NCBI RefSeq assembly: GCF_001894945.1
Contig: NZ_BCXE01000007.1
Location: forward strand, 1-64,000
DNA from: Rhodococcus ruber NBRC 15591
Lineage (GTDB): Bacteria > Actinomycetota > Actinomycetes > Mycobacteriales > Mycobacteriaceae
DNA: 64,000 nucleotides
Direction: 5' to 3'
Each line of letters begins with the position of its first letter. Within the stretch, counting starts at the first letter, position 1. The notes beneath the pieces are model-generated. The model was given only the letters and a program-made list of their open reading frames with translations. It was not told where the DNA came from and ran no database searches. Position numbers and translations under genes: made by a program. This document shows positions 54,374-63,310 of this stretch, piece after piece.

Positions 54374-54724
54374 ATGGCACTGAACATCGGCATGATCACC
54401 TTCGACAGCGCCGACCCCGGTCCGCTCGCCACGTGGTGGGCCGAACAGACCGGCGGCCGGATCGAACAGGACAACGAGGGCTGGTTCTTCGTCGTCGGAA
54501 TGCCCGGCACTCCACAGAAACTCGGGTTCCAGAAGGTTCCGGATCCGATGCCGGGCAAGAACCGGATCCACCTGGACCTGGTGGCGCCCGACCTCGACGC
54601 CGAGGTGAGCCGGCTCGTCGAGGCGGGTGCGAGCGAGGTGCACCGCCAGGACATGGGCGGGTTCCGGTGGGTGACGCTCGCCGACCCGGACGGCAACCAG
54701 TTCTGCGTGGCGAGCACCCCCTGA
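54374..54724 (+). CDS. VOC/glyoxalase-superfamily protein
   Basis: Small VOC-fold protein of 116 aa with paired beta-alpha-beta-beta-beta modules: ITFDSADPGPLATWWAEQTGG, NRIHLDLVAPDLDAEVSRLVEAGA and VTLADPDGNQFCV. Metal-site residues are only partly present (His in IHLDL, Glu missing near the end), so binding rather than catalysis is possible. Substrate unknown. Confidence 0.85.
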   Translation: MALNIGMITFDSADPGPLATWWAEQTGGRIEQDNEGWFFVVGMPGTPQKLGFQKVPDPMPGKNRIHLDLVAPDLDAEVSRLVEAGASEVHRQDMGGFRWVTLADPDGNQFCVASTP

Positions 54725-54731
54725 GGTCTGT

Positions 54732-54771
54732 CGGAAGAGCGTCGAGGTTCTCCGGAAGAGCGTTGACGTCT
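54732..54771. repeat. 21-bp direct duplication at a convergent junction
   Basis: CGGAAGAGCG at 54732 and 54753 head two imperfect 21-bp units between the VOC stop and the converging ATPase stop. Confidence 0.6.
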
Positions 54772-55898
54772 CACCCTTCTCGGGGCGGCACGCCCATCGA
54801 GGCGGCATGCTCGCGCAGGTACTCGCGCAGGTAGGGCATGGTGAAGTCGAGCCGGCCGTAGCCGGCGGGTTCGACGAGTTCGGCGTTGATCAACCGGAGC
54901 CGGTACTGGCTGGCGTAGGTGCCGTTCACTCCGAGGCGTCGTGCGACGTCGCCGATCCGGCTGGGACCGTCGTCGACCGCCATGGCGACGAGGAAGCTGC
55001 GGTCGATCTGCGACAGATCGGCCAGGCTCGGCTCGAGCACGAGCGAGCCGATCCGCCGGCGGGCGGCCGCGATGCCGTCGGCGACATCCTCGGCGGTGAT
55101 GTGTTCCCGGTCCGGACGGCGGCGCCACACGTTGTGGCCCACCAGCTGGATCAGGAAGGGATATCCGCCGGTGGCGGCCGCGGCCGTGCGGCACTGCTCG
55201 TCCGCGATCGAACGTCCCGACTCCTCGACGGGGACGCGGATCGCCTCGGCGACGTCGTCGAGGGACACGGGGCCGAGGACGTGCCGGTCGGCGCGGCGCA
55301 GGAACGTGACGACGTCGTCGCTCAGCAGGTCGCTCACCGCGGCCGGGAGGCCGGCGCCGACGAACGCCAGCTCCCGCTCCTCCCGGAACGCGTGCTGGAC
55401 GACGGCGCCGAGCTCGCGCAGGTCGCCACTGCGCCGGCGGTGCATCTCGTCGACGCTGATCAGCAGCCCGGTGCCGTGGCCGGCCAGGATGCCGGTCAGC
55501 TCCTCGAGCTGCCGGCGCAAGCCGGCCTCGGGCCGGCCCTCCGCGACGTCGGTCCAGCTCACCGAGACCCCGGCGACGGACCCGCCGGTCAGCCGGCGCC
55601 GGGCCGGTGGGTCGCGATGCTCGTGCAGCAGCCGGGGCAGGTGCTCGCGGGTGAGCCGGTCGACGAGCCCGGGGGTGGCGGTCTCGGAGATCACCAGCCA
55701 GCCCCGGCGGCGGGCCTGCTCCTCGGCCTGGTTGAGCATCACGGTCTTCCCGACCCCGCGTGCACCGGTGTAGAGGGTGGCGCGTCCGGGCGCGCCCGGA
55801 CCGTCGTCGAGCGAGGCGCCGAAGTCCTCCACCAGGTCGCCGCGCCCCACGAGCAGGGGCGGCGTCACCCCGAACGACGGTCTGAACGGGTTCCGCAC
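54771..55898 (-). CDS. AAA+ (STAND/ORC-like) ATPase with winged helix
   Basis: ATPase of 375 aa. Walker A in LYTGARGVGKTVML (about 42-55), Walker B-like LLISVDEMH, sensor region FVGAG, and a C-terminal winged helix (SRIGDVARRLGVNGTYASQYRLRL). Resembles the archaeal-ATPase/ORC1-like group found in bacteria with unknown partners. GTG start. The upstream DNA shared with pepC contains phased T-tracts. A signal-dependent NTPase is the most that can be said. Confidence 0.82.
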   Translation of the reverse strand: MRNPFRPSFGVTPPLLVGRGDLVEDFGASLDDGPGAPGRATLYTGARGVGKTVMLNQAEEQARRRGWLVISETATPGLVDRLTREHLPRLLHEHRDPPARRRLTGGSVAGVSVSWTDVAEGRPEAGLRRQLEELTGILAGHGTGLLISVDEMHRRRSGDLRELGAVVQHAFREERELAFVGAGLPAAVSDLLSDDVVTFLRRADRHVLGPVSLDDVAEAIRVPVEESGRSIADEQCRTAAAATGGYPFLIQLVGHNVWRRRPDREHITAEDVADGIAAARRRIGSLVLEPSLADLSQIDRSFLVAMAVDDGPSRIGDVARRLGVNGTYASQYRLRLINAELVEPAGYGRLDFTMPYLREYLREHAASMGVPPREG

Positions 55899-55916
55899 CC
55901 GGCCAGCGTAGCCGGA

Positions 55917-55953
55917 TTTTTAGCTCCTTTTAGTTCTTTTGGTGCTTTTAGCG
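55917..55953. promoter_or_regulatory. Phased T-tracts (9-bp CTTTTAGnn repeats)
   Basis: T-runs at 55917, 55928, 55937 and 55946 include three consecutive 9-bp units CTTTTAGTT, CTTTTGGTG and CTTTTAGCG. Strikingly AT-rich for this genome; spacing near one helical turn suggests bent DNA. Lies between the divergent ATPase and pepC. Confidence 0.6.
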
Positions 55954-55988
55954 GTGTATAGCGGTGCGGGCGGTGCGAGGATGCACCC

Positions 55989-57287
55989 ATGCCTACGACC
56001 ACCGCCGCCGACGCCCAGGGCCTGTGCAACTTCGTGGATCTGTCGCCGTCGCCGTTCCACGTGTGCGCAACCGTCGCCGCCGCTCTCGCCGACGCGGGCT
56101 TCACGCAGCTCACCGAGACCGAGGTGTGGCCGAGCGAGCCCGGCCGCTACTACCTGCTGCGGGGCGGTTCGCTGATCGCGTGGAGCACCGAAGGCGCCGA
56201 CGGCGACCCCGCCCGCCCGTTCCGGATCGTGGGCGGGCACACCGACAGCCCCAACCTGCGGGTCAAGCAGCATCCGGACCTCACCTCGGCGGGCTGGCAG
56301 CTGGTCGGCCTCGAACCGTACGGGGGAGCCTGGCTGAACTCGTGGCTGGACCGCGATCTCGGCATCTCCGGCCGGCTCACCGTACGGACCGGCACCGGGG
56401 CCGAGGACGTCCTCGTGCGCGTCGATCGGCCGATCCTGCGCGTGCCGCAACTCGCCATCCACCTGTCGGAGGACCGCAAGGGCGTGCAACTGGATCCGCA
56501 GCGCCACGTGAACGCGGTGTGGGGAGTGGGCACCGCGCCGCGGTCCTTCCTCGCCTTCCTCGCGGAGGCCGTCGAGGTGGAGGCCGACGCGATCCTGGGC
56601 TGGGAGCTGATGACCCACGATCTCGCCCCGTCCACCCTGATCGGGGCGGATGCGGACCTGCTCAGCGCGCCGCGCCTGGACAACCAGGGCACCTGCTACG
56701 CCGGGACCGCGGCGCTGCTCGCGGCCGTCGGCCACGTCGCCGGGAACGGTGGCCCGGCGCCGGTGCTCGCGTTGTTCGACCACGAGGAGGTCGGCAGCAT
56801 GTCCGACCGCGGGGCGTTCTCCGACCTGTTGACCACCGTGCTCGAACGGGTCGTGCTGGCCCGGGGGGGCGGCCGCGAGGACTTCCTCCGGACGATGGCC
56901 GGCTCGGTGGTGGCCTCCGGAGACATGGCTCATGCCACCCACCCGAACTACCCCGACCGCCACGAGCCCGCCCACCGCATCGCGGTGAACGGCGGCCCCG
57001 TGCTCAAGGTCAACCAGAACCTGCGCTACGCCACCGACGCCGCCGGCGCCGCTGCCTTCGCGCTCGCCTGCGAGCAGGCCGGAGTGCCGCTGCAGCGCTA
57101 CGTGCATCGCGCCGACCTGCCGTGCGGTTCGACGATCGGCCCCATCACCGCCTCCCGGACCGGACTGACGACCGTCGACGTCGGGGCCCCGCAGCTCGCG
57201 ATGCACTCGGCGCGCGAACTCATGGGAACGAAGGACGTCACCGCGTACGCCCGCGCGCTCGAGGCGTTCCTCACTCCGCCCAACTGA
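55989..57287 (+). CDS. pepC: M18-family aminopeptidase
   Basis: Dinuclear zinc aminopeptidase of 432 aa (aspartyl-aminopeptidase family, tetrahedral dodecamer in known members). Metal and catalytic motifs: [15 protein letters not shown], a conserved Asp in [25 protein letters not shown] and [16 protein letters not shown]. In M. tuberculosis the corresponding gene also lies between purQ and purL, supporting conserved order. Cytoplasmic peptide turnover. Confidence 0.93.
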   Translation: MPTTTAADAQGLCNFVDLSPSPFHVCATVAAALADAGFTQLTETEVWPSEPGRYYLLRGGSLIAWSTEGADGDPARPFRIVGGHTDSPNLRVKQHPDLTSAGWQLVGLEPYGGAWLNSWLDRDLGISGRLTVRTGTGAEDVLVRVDRPILRVPQLAIHLSEDRKGVQLDPQRHVNAVWGVGTAPRSFLAFLAEAVEVEADAILGWELMTHDLAPSTLIGADADLLSAPRLDNQGTCYAGTAALLAAVGHVAGNGGPAPVLALFDHEEVGSMSDRGAFSDLLTTVLERVVLARGGGREDFLRTMAGSVVASGDMAHATHPNYPDRHEPAHRIAVNGGPVLKVNQNLRYATDAAGAAAFALACEQAGVPLQRYVHRADLPCGSTIGPITASRTGLTTVDVGAPQLAMHSARELMGTKDVTAYARALEAFLTPPN

Positions 57288-57356
57288 CCGGCACGGTGCG
57301 GCATCCGGTGCCAGACTGAGGGGACAACACGCCCGACCGCGAACGGTGGTGATCCT

Positions 57357-57968
57357 GTGACCGGCCCGTCGTTCCCCGACCATCTGCTGACCCTCGCCGA
57401 ATGGGCGGAACTGCCCGAGTACGAACAGTTCCACGTCGAGGTCTGCGAGGGGGTCCTGTCGGCGTCGCCGCGGCCCGGGTACCTGCACCAGCACGTCGCG
57501 TTCGGGCTGGTCGCCCAGCTCGCCGACCAGCTGCCGAAGGAACTCGCCGTGCTCGGCGACGTGGAGGTGCTGCTCACCGAGACCCCGCTGACGGTGCGCT
57601 GCCCGGACGGCATCGTCGTCGACCGCGCACTGGTGGATGCCGATCCGGACCGCGCGACGGGGACCGACGTCCGGCTGGTGGTGGAGGTCATGGCCGAGGG
57701 CTCCGTCCGCACCGACCGCGTCACCAAGTTCTCCGAGTACGCCGAGGCCCGTATCCCCGTGTACTGGATGATCGACCTCGTCGAGCCCGCCACGCTCGGG
57801 GTGTTCGTGCTCGACGACGGGTGGTATCGCTACGAGGGCGAGTACACGGGCAAGGTGACGCTCCCGGTCGCGGGGCACCGCGTGAGCGTGGACCTCGACG
57901 CCTTGACGGCGGTGCGGCCGCCCCAGCGGTCCGCACCGGTGGACGGCGCCGGGCGTGCACCCGGATAG
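57357..57968 (+). CDS. Uma2-family (DUF820) endonuclease-like protein
   Basis: Protein of 203 aa of the PD-(D/E)XK-related Uma2 family. [21 protein letters not shown] (Glu of the fold), [10 protein letters not shown] as the PD motif, and [12 protein letters not shown], where E-x-K appears as EVM rather than ExK. The later [17 protein letters not shown] supplies a lysine. Many copies occur in cyanobacteria and actinobacteria with unknown roles. GTG start. Inserted between pepC and purL. Confidence 0.8.
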   Translation: MTGPSFPDHLLTLAEWAELPEYEQFHVEVCEGVLSASPRPGYLHQHVAFGLVAQLADQLPKELAVLGDVEVLLTETPLTVRCPDGIVVDRALVDADPDRATGTDVRLVVEVMAEGSVRTDRVTKFSEYAEARIPVYWMIDLVEPATLGVFVLDDGWYRYEGEYTGKVTLPVAGHRVSVDLDALTAVRPPQRSAPVDGAGRAPG

Positions 57969-57971
57969 ACT
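57966..57971 (+). promoter_or_regulatory. Candidate -10 box of purL
   Basis: TAGACT overlaps the stop codon of the Uma2 gene, 62 bases before the purL start. Weak, judged by similarity to the boxes before purS and purF. Confidence 0.25.
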
Positions 57972-58033
57972 GGCCGCGGCAGCGCGCGCCCGGCCTGCCG
58001 TTTCGATCCCAGAGTGAAGGGACCCGACGCCCA

Positions 58034-60340
58034 GTGTCACCGCAGGTGGATACCGTCACCCACGCCGCCGAAACCCCCGAAGTCGCCCAGCCCTTCCGTG
58101 AGCTGGGACTGAAGGACGACGAGTACGCCCGCATCCGGGAGATCCTGGGCCGTCGTCCCACGGATGCCGAGCTGGCCATGTACTCGGTGATGTGGTCCGA
58201 GCACTGCTCCTACAAGTCCTCCAAGGTGCACCTGCGGTACTTCGGGGAGACCACCACCGACGAGATGCGGGCCTCGATGCTCGCGGGCATCGGTGAGAAC
58301 GCCGGCGTCGTCGACATCGGCGACGGCTGGGCGGTCACCTTCAAGGTCGAGTCCCACAACCATCCGTCCTACGTCGAGCCGTACCAGGGTGCCGCGACCG
58401 GTGTCGGCGGCATCGTCCGCGACATCATGGCGATGGGTGCCCGTCCGATCGCGGTCATGGACCAGTTGCGCTTCGGCGCCGCGGACGCGCACGACACCCG
58501 GCGCGTCGTCGACGGCGTGGTCCGCGGCATCGGTGGGTACGGCAACTCCCTCGGCCTGCCCAACGTCGGCGGCGAAACCGTCTTCGACGCCTCCTATGCC
58601 GGCAACCCCCTGGTCAATGCGCTGTGTGCCGGGGCGATGCGCACGGAGGACCTGCACCTGGCGTTCGCGTCGGGCACGGGCAACAAGATCATCCTGTTCG
58701 GCGCGCGCACGGGCCTCGACGGCATCGGCGGCGTGTCCGTCCTGGCGTCGGAGACCTTCGACGGTGACGAATCCGGTTCCGGACAGGAAGCCGGCCCCTC
58801 GAAGTCCCGCAAGAAGCTGCCGGCGGTGCAGGTGGGGGATCCGTTCACCGAGAAGGTGCTCATCGAGTGCTGCCTCGACCTCTACCGCGAGAAGCTCGTC
58901 GTCGGCATCCAGGACCTCGGCGGCGCCGGCCTCGCCTGCGCGACCTCCGAGCTGGCCGCCGCCGGCGACGGCGGCATGCACGTCGCGCTCGAGCGGGTTC
59001 CGATGCGCGCGACCGGCATGACCCCCGCCGAGGTGCTCTCGAGCGAGTCCCAGGAGCGCATGTGCGCCGTCGTGACACCGGAGAACGTCGACGCCTTCAT
59101 GGCCGTGTGCAAGAAGTGGGACGTGCTGGCCACCGTGATCGGCGAGGTCACCGACGGCGACCGGCTCGTCATCGACTGGCACGGTGAGACCGTCGTCGAC
59201 GTGCCGCCGCGCACCGTCGCGCACGAGGGCCCGGTGTACCACCGCCCGGTGCAGCGCCCGGAGTCCCAGGACGCGCTCGTCGCGGACACCACCGCGGGGC
59301 TGAAGCGGCCGCAGGCGCCCGAGGAACTGAAGGCGACCCTGCTGAAGATGATCGGCTCGCCGCAGCTGTGCAGCCGCAAGTGGATCACCGAGCAGTACGA
59401 CCGCTACGTCCGCGGCAACACGGTGCTCGCCGAGCACGCCGACGCGGGCGTGATCCGCGTCGACGAGCAGACCGGCCGCGGGATCGCGCTCGCCACCGAC
59501 GCTTCGGGCCGCTACACCCAGCTCGACCCGTACGCCGGCGCGCAGCTCGCCCTCGCCGAGGCCTACCGCAACGTCGCCGTCACCGGTGCCACCCCGAAGG
59601 CCGTGTCCAACTGCCTGAACTTCGGCTCGCCCGAGGATCCGGGCGTGATGTGGCAGTTCCAGCAGGCCGTGCGCGGTCTCGCCGACGGGTGCGCGCAGCT
59701 CGGCATTCCCGTCACCGGCGGCAACGTCAGCTTCTACAACCAGACCGGGGCCACTCCGATCCTGCCGACCCCGGTCGTCGCCGTGCTCGGCGTGATCGAC
59801 GACGTGCACCGCCGCATCCCCACCGGCCTCGGCCTCGAGCCGGGCGAGACGCTCATCCTGCTGGGGGAAACCCGCGACGAGTTCGACGGCTCGATCTGGG
59901 CGCAGGTCGAGCACGATCACCTCGGTGGCGTCCCGCCGAAGGTCGACCTCGAGCGGGAGCGGCTGCTCGCCGAGATCCTCACCGCCGCCTCGCGCGACGG
60001 CCTGGTCTCCGCCGCCCACGACCTGTCCGAGGGCGGTCTCGCGCAGGCGGTCGTCGAGGCCGCGCTGGCCGGCGAGACCGGCTGCCGGATCCTGCTGCCG
60101 GAGGACGCGGACCCGTTCGTGACCCTGTTCTCCGAGTCCGCCGGCCGGGTGCTGGTGGCGGTGCCGCGCACCGAGGAGACCCGCTTCACCGGCATGTGCA
60201 CGGCGCGCGACATGCCGTGGGTGCGGATCGGGGTCGTCGACGAGGGCTCCGACTCCGTCGAGGTGCAGGGTCTGTTCTCGGTCACGACGGCCGAACTGCG
60301 CGAGGTCTACGAGGGCACACTTCCGGCGTTGTTCGGGTGA
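58034..60340 (+). CDS. purL: FGAM synthase large subunit PurL (small type)
   Basis: Synthetase subunit of 768 aa for ATP-dependent conversion of FGAR to FGAM, working with PurS and PurQ. Motifs: [61 protein letters not shown] and [17 protein letters not shown]. Size is that of the PurSQL complex form, not the 1300-residue fused enzyme. GTG 58034 with GAAGGGA eleven bases upstream; another GTG lies at 58046. Confidence 0.97.
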   Translation: MSPQVDTVTHAAETPEVAQPFRELGLKDDEYARIREILGRRPTDAELAMYSVMWSEHCSYKSSKVHLRYFGETTTDEMRASMLAGIGENAGVVDIGDGWAVTFKVESHNHPSYVEPYQGAATGVGGIVRDIMAMGARPIAVMDQLRFGAADAHDTRRVVDGVVRGIGGYGNSLGLPNVGGETVFDASYAGNPLVNALCAGAMRTEDLHLAFASGTGNKIILFGARTGLDGIGGVSVLASETFDGDESGSGQEAGPSKSRKKLPAVQVGDPFTEKVLIECCLDLYREKLVVGIQDLGGAGLACATSELAAAGDGGMHVALERVPMRATGMTPAEVLSSESQERMCAVVTPENVDAFMAVCKKWDVLATVIGEVTDGDRLVIDWHGETVVDVPPRTVAHEGPVYHRPVQRPESQDALVADTTAGLKRPQAPEELKATLLKMIGSPQLCSRKWITEQYDRYVRGNTVLAEHADAGVIRVDEQTGRGIALATDASGRYTQLDPYAGAQLALAEAYRNVAVTGATPKAVSNCLNFGSPEDPGVMWQFQQAVRGLADGCAQLGIPVTGGNVSFYNQTGATPILPTPVVAVLGVIDDVHRRIPTGLGLEPGETLILLGETRDEFDGSIWAQVEHDHLGGVPPKVDLERERLLAEILTAASRDGLVSAAHDLSEGGLAQAVVEAALAGETGCRILLPEDADPFVTLFSESAGRVLVAVPRTEETRFTGMCTARDMPWVRIGVVDEGSDSVEVQGLFSVTTAELREVYEGTLPALFG

Positions 60341-60343
60341 GCG

Positions 60344-62116
60344 ATGGTCGGTTCCCAGGTCGATCGGCTGGCGTCGATAGAGGCCCGGCAGGGCCGGATC
60401 ATCGACGCGGTCACCGAATTCGGTGACCGCCACCCCCACACCGCCCAGGTGTGGGGGGCACTGAGCCTGGATTTCACCGGCATCGCCTTCGCGGCCCTGT
60501 TCTTCTGCTGGTCGCTGACTCCGTCGCTGCTGCCTCGCGACTGGTTGTTCCAGGGGCTGATCGGCGGCATCAACGTCGCCATCGGCTACGGGGTGGGATG
60601 TGCCGTCGGCTGGGCCGGCAACCGGCTGCTGGCGAAGCGGCCGTGGTGGCCACCGCCGCTGCCCGTGCTGCGGGCGATCAAGGTGGCGGTCCCGGTCGCC
60701 GCCGTGCTCGCGTCGCTGGTGGCGCTGGTGTTCGCGTCGCGGCAGCAACGCCAGCTGGCCGCGCTGATGAACGCCGAGGGCACCACGACCAGCGGGTATC
60801 TGCGGACCCTGGTGCTCGCCGCCGCCGTCGCGCTCACCCTGATCGCCACCTGGCGCGGCCTGCGCGAACTCGCGGGGATCGTCGCGTGGCAGCTGGTGCG
60901 GCGTCTGCGCATACCGCCGGGGGCCGCGCGTTCGCTCGGTGCGCTGCTGGTGGTGCTGGTGGTGTTCATGCTCATCGACGGTGTGCTGGCCCGGGGCGCC
61001 TACGCGGGACTGAACTGGGTGTTCGGCATCCACAACAACGAGACCCGGCCGGGAGTCACGCAGCCGCTCGTGCCCGAGAAGTCCGGGAGCCCCGAGTCGT
61101 TCGCGGCGTGGGACACCCTCGGCTACCAGGGGCGCGACTTCGTCGGCCGAGGTCTCGACGCCGCCGAGCTGACCGCGATCAACGGTGTCCCGGCCCGGGA
61201 ACCGATCCGGGTCTACGCGGGACTCGAGACCGCCGACACCCCCGAGGCGCGTGCCGACGTCGTGATCGACGAGCTCGAACGCACCGACGCGTTCGACCGC
61301 GAGGTGCTCGTGATCATCCCGACCACCGGAACGGGATGGGTCAATCCGACCGCGGCGATGATGATGGAGCTCGTCCACAACGGCGACGTCGCCCTCGTCG
61401 CGTGGCAGTACTCGTACATGCCGAGCTGGATCTCCTTCCTCGCCGACCGTGAGAAGGCCGCGGCCGCCGGCGACATGCTCATCGATCGGGTTCACAACCG
61501 GTGGCTCGCCCAGTCCGCCGAGCATCGGCCGGAGCTGTATGTGTACGGGGAGAGCCTCGGAACCCAGTCGGGGGAGGGCGCTTTCGGCACGGTCGCCGCG
61601 ATCCGCGACACCGTCGACGGCGTCCTGTGGGTCGGCCCGCCCAACTCGAACCGCCTGTGGCGCCAGCTCGTCGACCGCCGAGACCCGGGCACGACCGAGG
61701 TCGAACCGGTGTACGCGGACGGCCTGGTGGTGCGCTTCGCCGACGACCGCGCGTCGATCGGGGAGCCCGACACCCCGTGGCTGTTCCCCCGGATCCTGTA
61801 CCTGCAGCACGCGTCCGATCCGGTGGTGTGGTGGTCCCCGGACCTGATCGTCAGCCGGCCGGACTGGCTGTCCGAACCGCCCGGCCCCGACCGGCTTCCG
61901 CAGATGCGCTGGTTCCCGTTCGTGACCTTCTGGCAGGTCTCGGCGGATCTGACCAACGCCGCCGGGGTGCCCGACGGGCACGGTCACAACTACGGCACCA
62001 CGGTGCTCGACGGCTGGATCGCGGTCACTGCGCCCGACGGCTGGACCGAGGCCGACACCGAGCGGGTGCGGTTCGCGCTGACCGTCATCGACGATCTGCA
62101 GGGACCGGAGAAGTGA
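60344..62116 (+). CDS. Membrane alpha/beta-hydrolase (DUF2319/Abhydrolase_9)
   Basis: Protein of 590 aa. The N-terminal half has five or six membrane helices (e.g. FTGIAFAALFFCWSLTPSLLP, WLFQGLIGGINVAIGYGVG). The C-terminal half is an alpha/beta-hydrolase with nucleophile elbow VYGESLGTQSG and a late LQHASDPVVWW. Actinobacterial family with unknown, possibly lipid or cell-envelope, substrate. Starts three bases after purL and couples to the CPBP gene by a GTGA overlap. Confidence 0.85.
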   Translation: MVGSQVDRLASIEARQGRIIDAVTEFGDRHPHTAQVWGALSLDFTGIAFAALFFCWSLTPSLLPRDWLFQGLIGGINVAIGYGVGCAVGWAGNRLLAKRPWWPPPLPVLRAIKVAVPVAAVLASLVALVFASRQQRQLAALMNAEGTTTSGYLRTLVLAAAVALTLIATWRGLRELAGIVAWQLVRRLRIPPGAARSLGALLVVLVVFMLIDGVLARGAYAGLNWVFGIHNNETRPGVTQPLVPEKSGSPESFAAWDTLGYQGRDFVGRGLDAAELTAINGVPAREPIRVYAGLETADTPEARADVVIDELERTDAFDREVLVIIPTTGTGWVNPTAAMMMELVHNGDVALVAWQYSYMPSWISFLADREKAAAAGDMLIDRVHNRWLAQSAEHRPELYVYGESLGTQSGEGAFGTVAAIRDTVDGVLWVGPPNSNRLWRQLVDRRDPGTTEVEPVYADGLVVRFADDRASIGEPDTPWLFPRILYLQHASDPVVWWSPDLIVSRPDWLSEPPGPDRLPQMRWFPFVTFWQVSADLTNAAGVPDGHGHNYGTTVLDGWIAVTAPDGWTEADTERVRFALTVIDDLQGPEK

Positions 62117-62796
62117 GCCGGCCGGGACGGAGTCACCGCCGGCCGTGGCTCGGTCCGGCGGTCGCCGCGGCGGTCGTGGGCTGGGGCGCGGTGCTGCCTG
62201 CCACCCGGATCGGGCCGCGCGGGCGCGCCGTGCTCTCGGCGACCGTCGGCACCGCCGCGGTGTTCGCGGCCCGGGCCGCGGGCGTCGAGCGGGGCATGCT
62301 GGGACTGGATCCGCGGCATCTCGTGTCCGGCGCGCGGTGGGGTCTGGCCGCCGCCGCCGTCCCGCTGGCCGCGTACGCAGGCATGCTCGCCGTCCCGTCG
62401 CTGCGGGCCCGGCTCGTCGACGAAGCCCGTGCCGAACGCGAGGACTTCTACGAATGGGTGGGGCTGCACATTCCGTTCGGCACCGTCGCCGCCGAGGAGC
62501 TGCTGTTCCGCAGCGTTCTCACGGCGCTGCTCGGTCCGGGCACGGCGGGGTCCGGTCTGCACGCGGCGGCGTTCGGGCTGTGGCACGTGCAGCCCGCACG
62601 GGACGCCGGTCATCACGTGCTCGGCACGGTGCTCGTCACCGGACTCTCGGCGGTGGTCTTCGACCGGCTGCGCCGCCGCAGCGGCAGCGTCCTCGCACCT
62701 GCCCTGCTGCACCTGGCACTCAACGTCGGCGGGGCCGTGGCGGTGCGGCTGGCGGGACTGCCCGCCGAGGACGACGACGCCGCCCGGCGTAGCTAG
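62113..62796 (+). CDS. CPBP-family intramembrane protease
   Basis: Polytopic membrane protein of 227 aa with the CPBP (Abi/CAAX-like) motifs: AAEELLFRSVL (EExxxR), HAAAFGLWHV (second His motif) and LLHLALNVGG (third). Probably a glutamate-dependent intramembrane protease of unknown substrate. GTG overlaps the stop of the hydrolase gene, suggesting a functional pair. Confidence 0.88.
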   Translation: MSRPGRSHRRPWLGPAVAAAVVGWGAVLPATRIGPRGRAVLSATVGTAAVFAARAAGVERGMLGLDPRHLVSGARWGLAAAAVPLAAYAGMLAVPSLRARLVDEARAEREDFYEWVGLHIPFGTVAAEELLFRSVLTALLGPGTAGSGLHAAAFGLWHVQPARDAGHHVLGTVLVTGLSAVVFDRLRRRSGSVLAPALLHLALNVGGAVAVRLAGLPAEDDDAARRS

Positions 62797-62807
62797 GCTG
62801 GCTCGCC

Positions 62808-63194
62808 GTGGCACCGCGCAAACCCGTCGACCCCGCCGAGCTCCGCGCCGCCGTCCTGCGGGTCGGTCCGTGGCTGCGGGACGAGACGGTCGACGCACCG
62901 GTCCGCGCCGACCTCGCGGCGGCGGTGCGCCTGACCGCTCGCGCCCTGGAGCAGGCGGCGCCCGGATCCAGCGTCGAGGTGCGGGTGCCGCCGTTCGTGG
63001 CGGTGCAGTGCATCGAGGGGCCCCGCCACACCCGGGGGACCCCGCCCAACGTCGTCGAGACCGGCCCGCGGACGTGGCTTCGTCTGGTCACGGGACTCGT
63101 CGATTTCGCCGACGCCGCCGCCGCGGGATCGCTGGACGCGTCCGGGAGCCGTGCCGCGGAGATCGCGCACTGGATGCCGCTGTTGCGGTTGTGA
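62808..63194 (+). CDS. SCP-like conserved protein (sterol-carrier family)
   Basis: Small protein of 128 aa: basic N terminus, helix TVDAPVRADLAAAVRLTARALEQ, core VEVRVPPFVAVQCIEGPRHTRGTPPNVVET and a C-terminal helix ending AHWMPLL. It matches the conserved actinobacterial protein that precedes purF (the Rv0807 position in M. tuberculosis). Function unknown. GTG start. Confidence 0.75.
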   Translation: MAPRKPVDPAELRAAVLRVGPWLRDETVDAPVRADLAAAVRLTARALEQAAPGSSVEVRVPPFVAVQCIEGPRHTRGTPPNVVETGPRTWLRLVTGLVDFADAAAAGSLDASGSRAAEIAHWMPLLRL

Positions 63195-63263
63195 GCGCAA
63201 GGGCTGGGAACGGCGGAGGAGGCCCCGGTGACCCGTCGGAGCGGGGCATCGTCGGCCGACCCG

Positions 63264-63269
63264 TAGAAT
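63264..63269 (+). promoter_or_regulatory. Candidate -10 box of purF
   Basis: TAGAAT 41 bases before the purF GTG, with no clear -35; the following CTCTTTTGTCC is unusually pyrimidine-rich. Confidence 0.3.
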
Positions 63270-63310
63270 GGCCTTGCCTCTCTTTTGTCCAGCCCCCAGG
63301 GAGCACCCCG

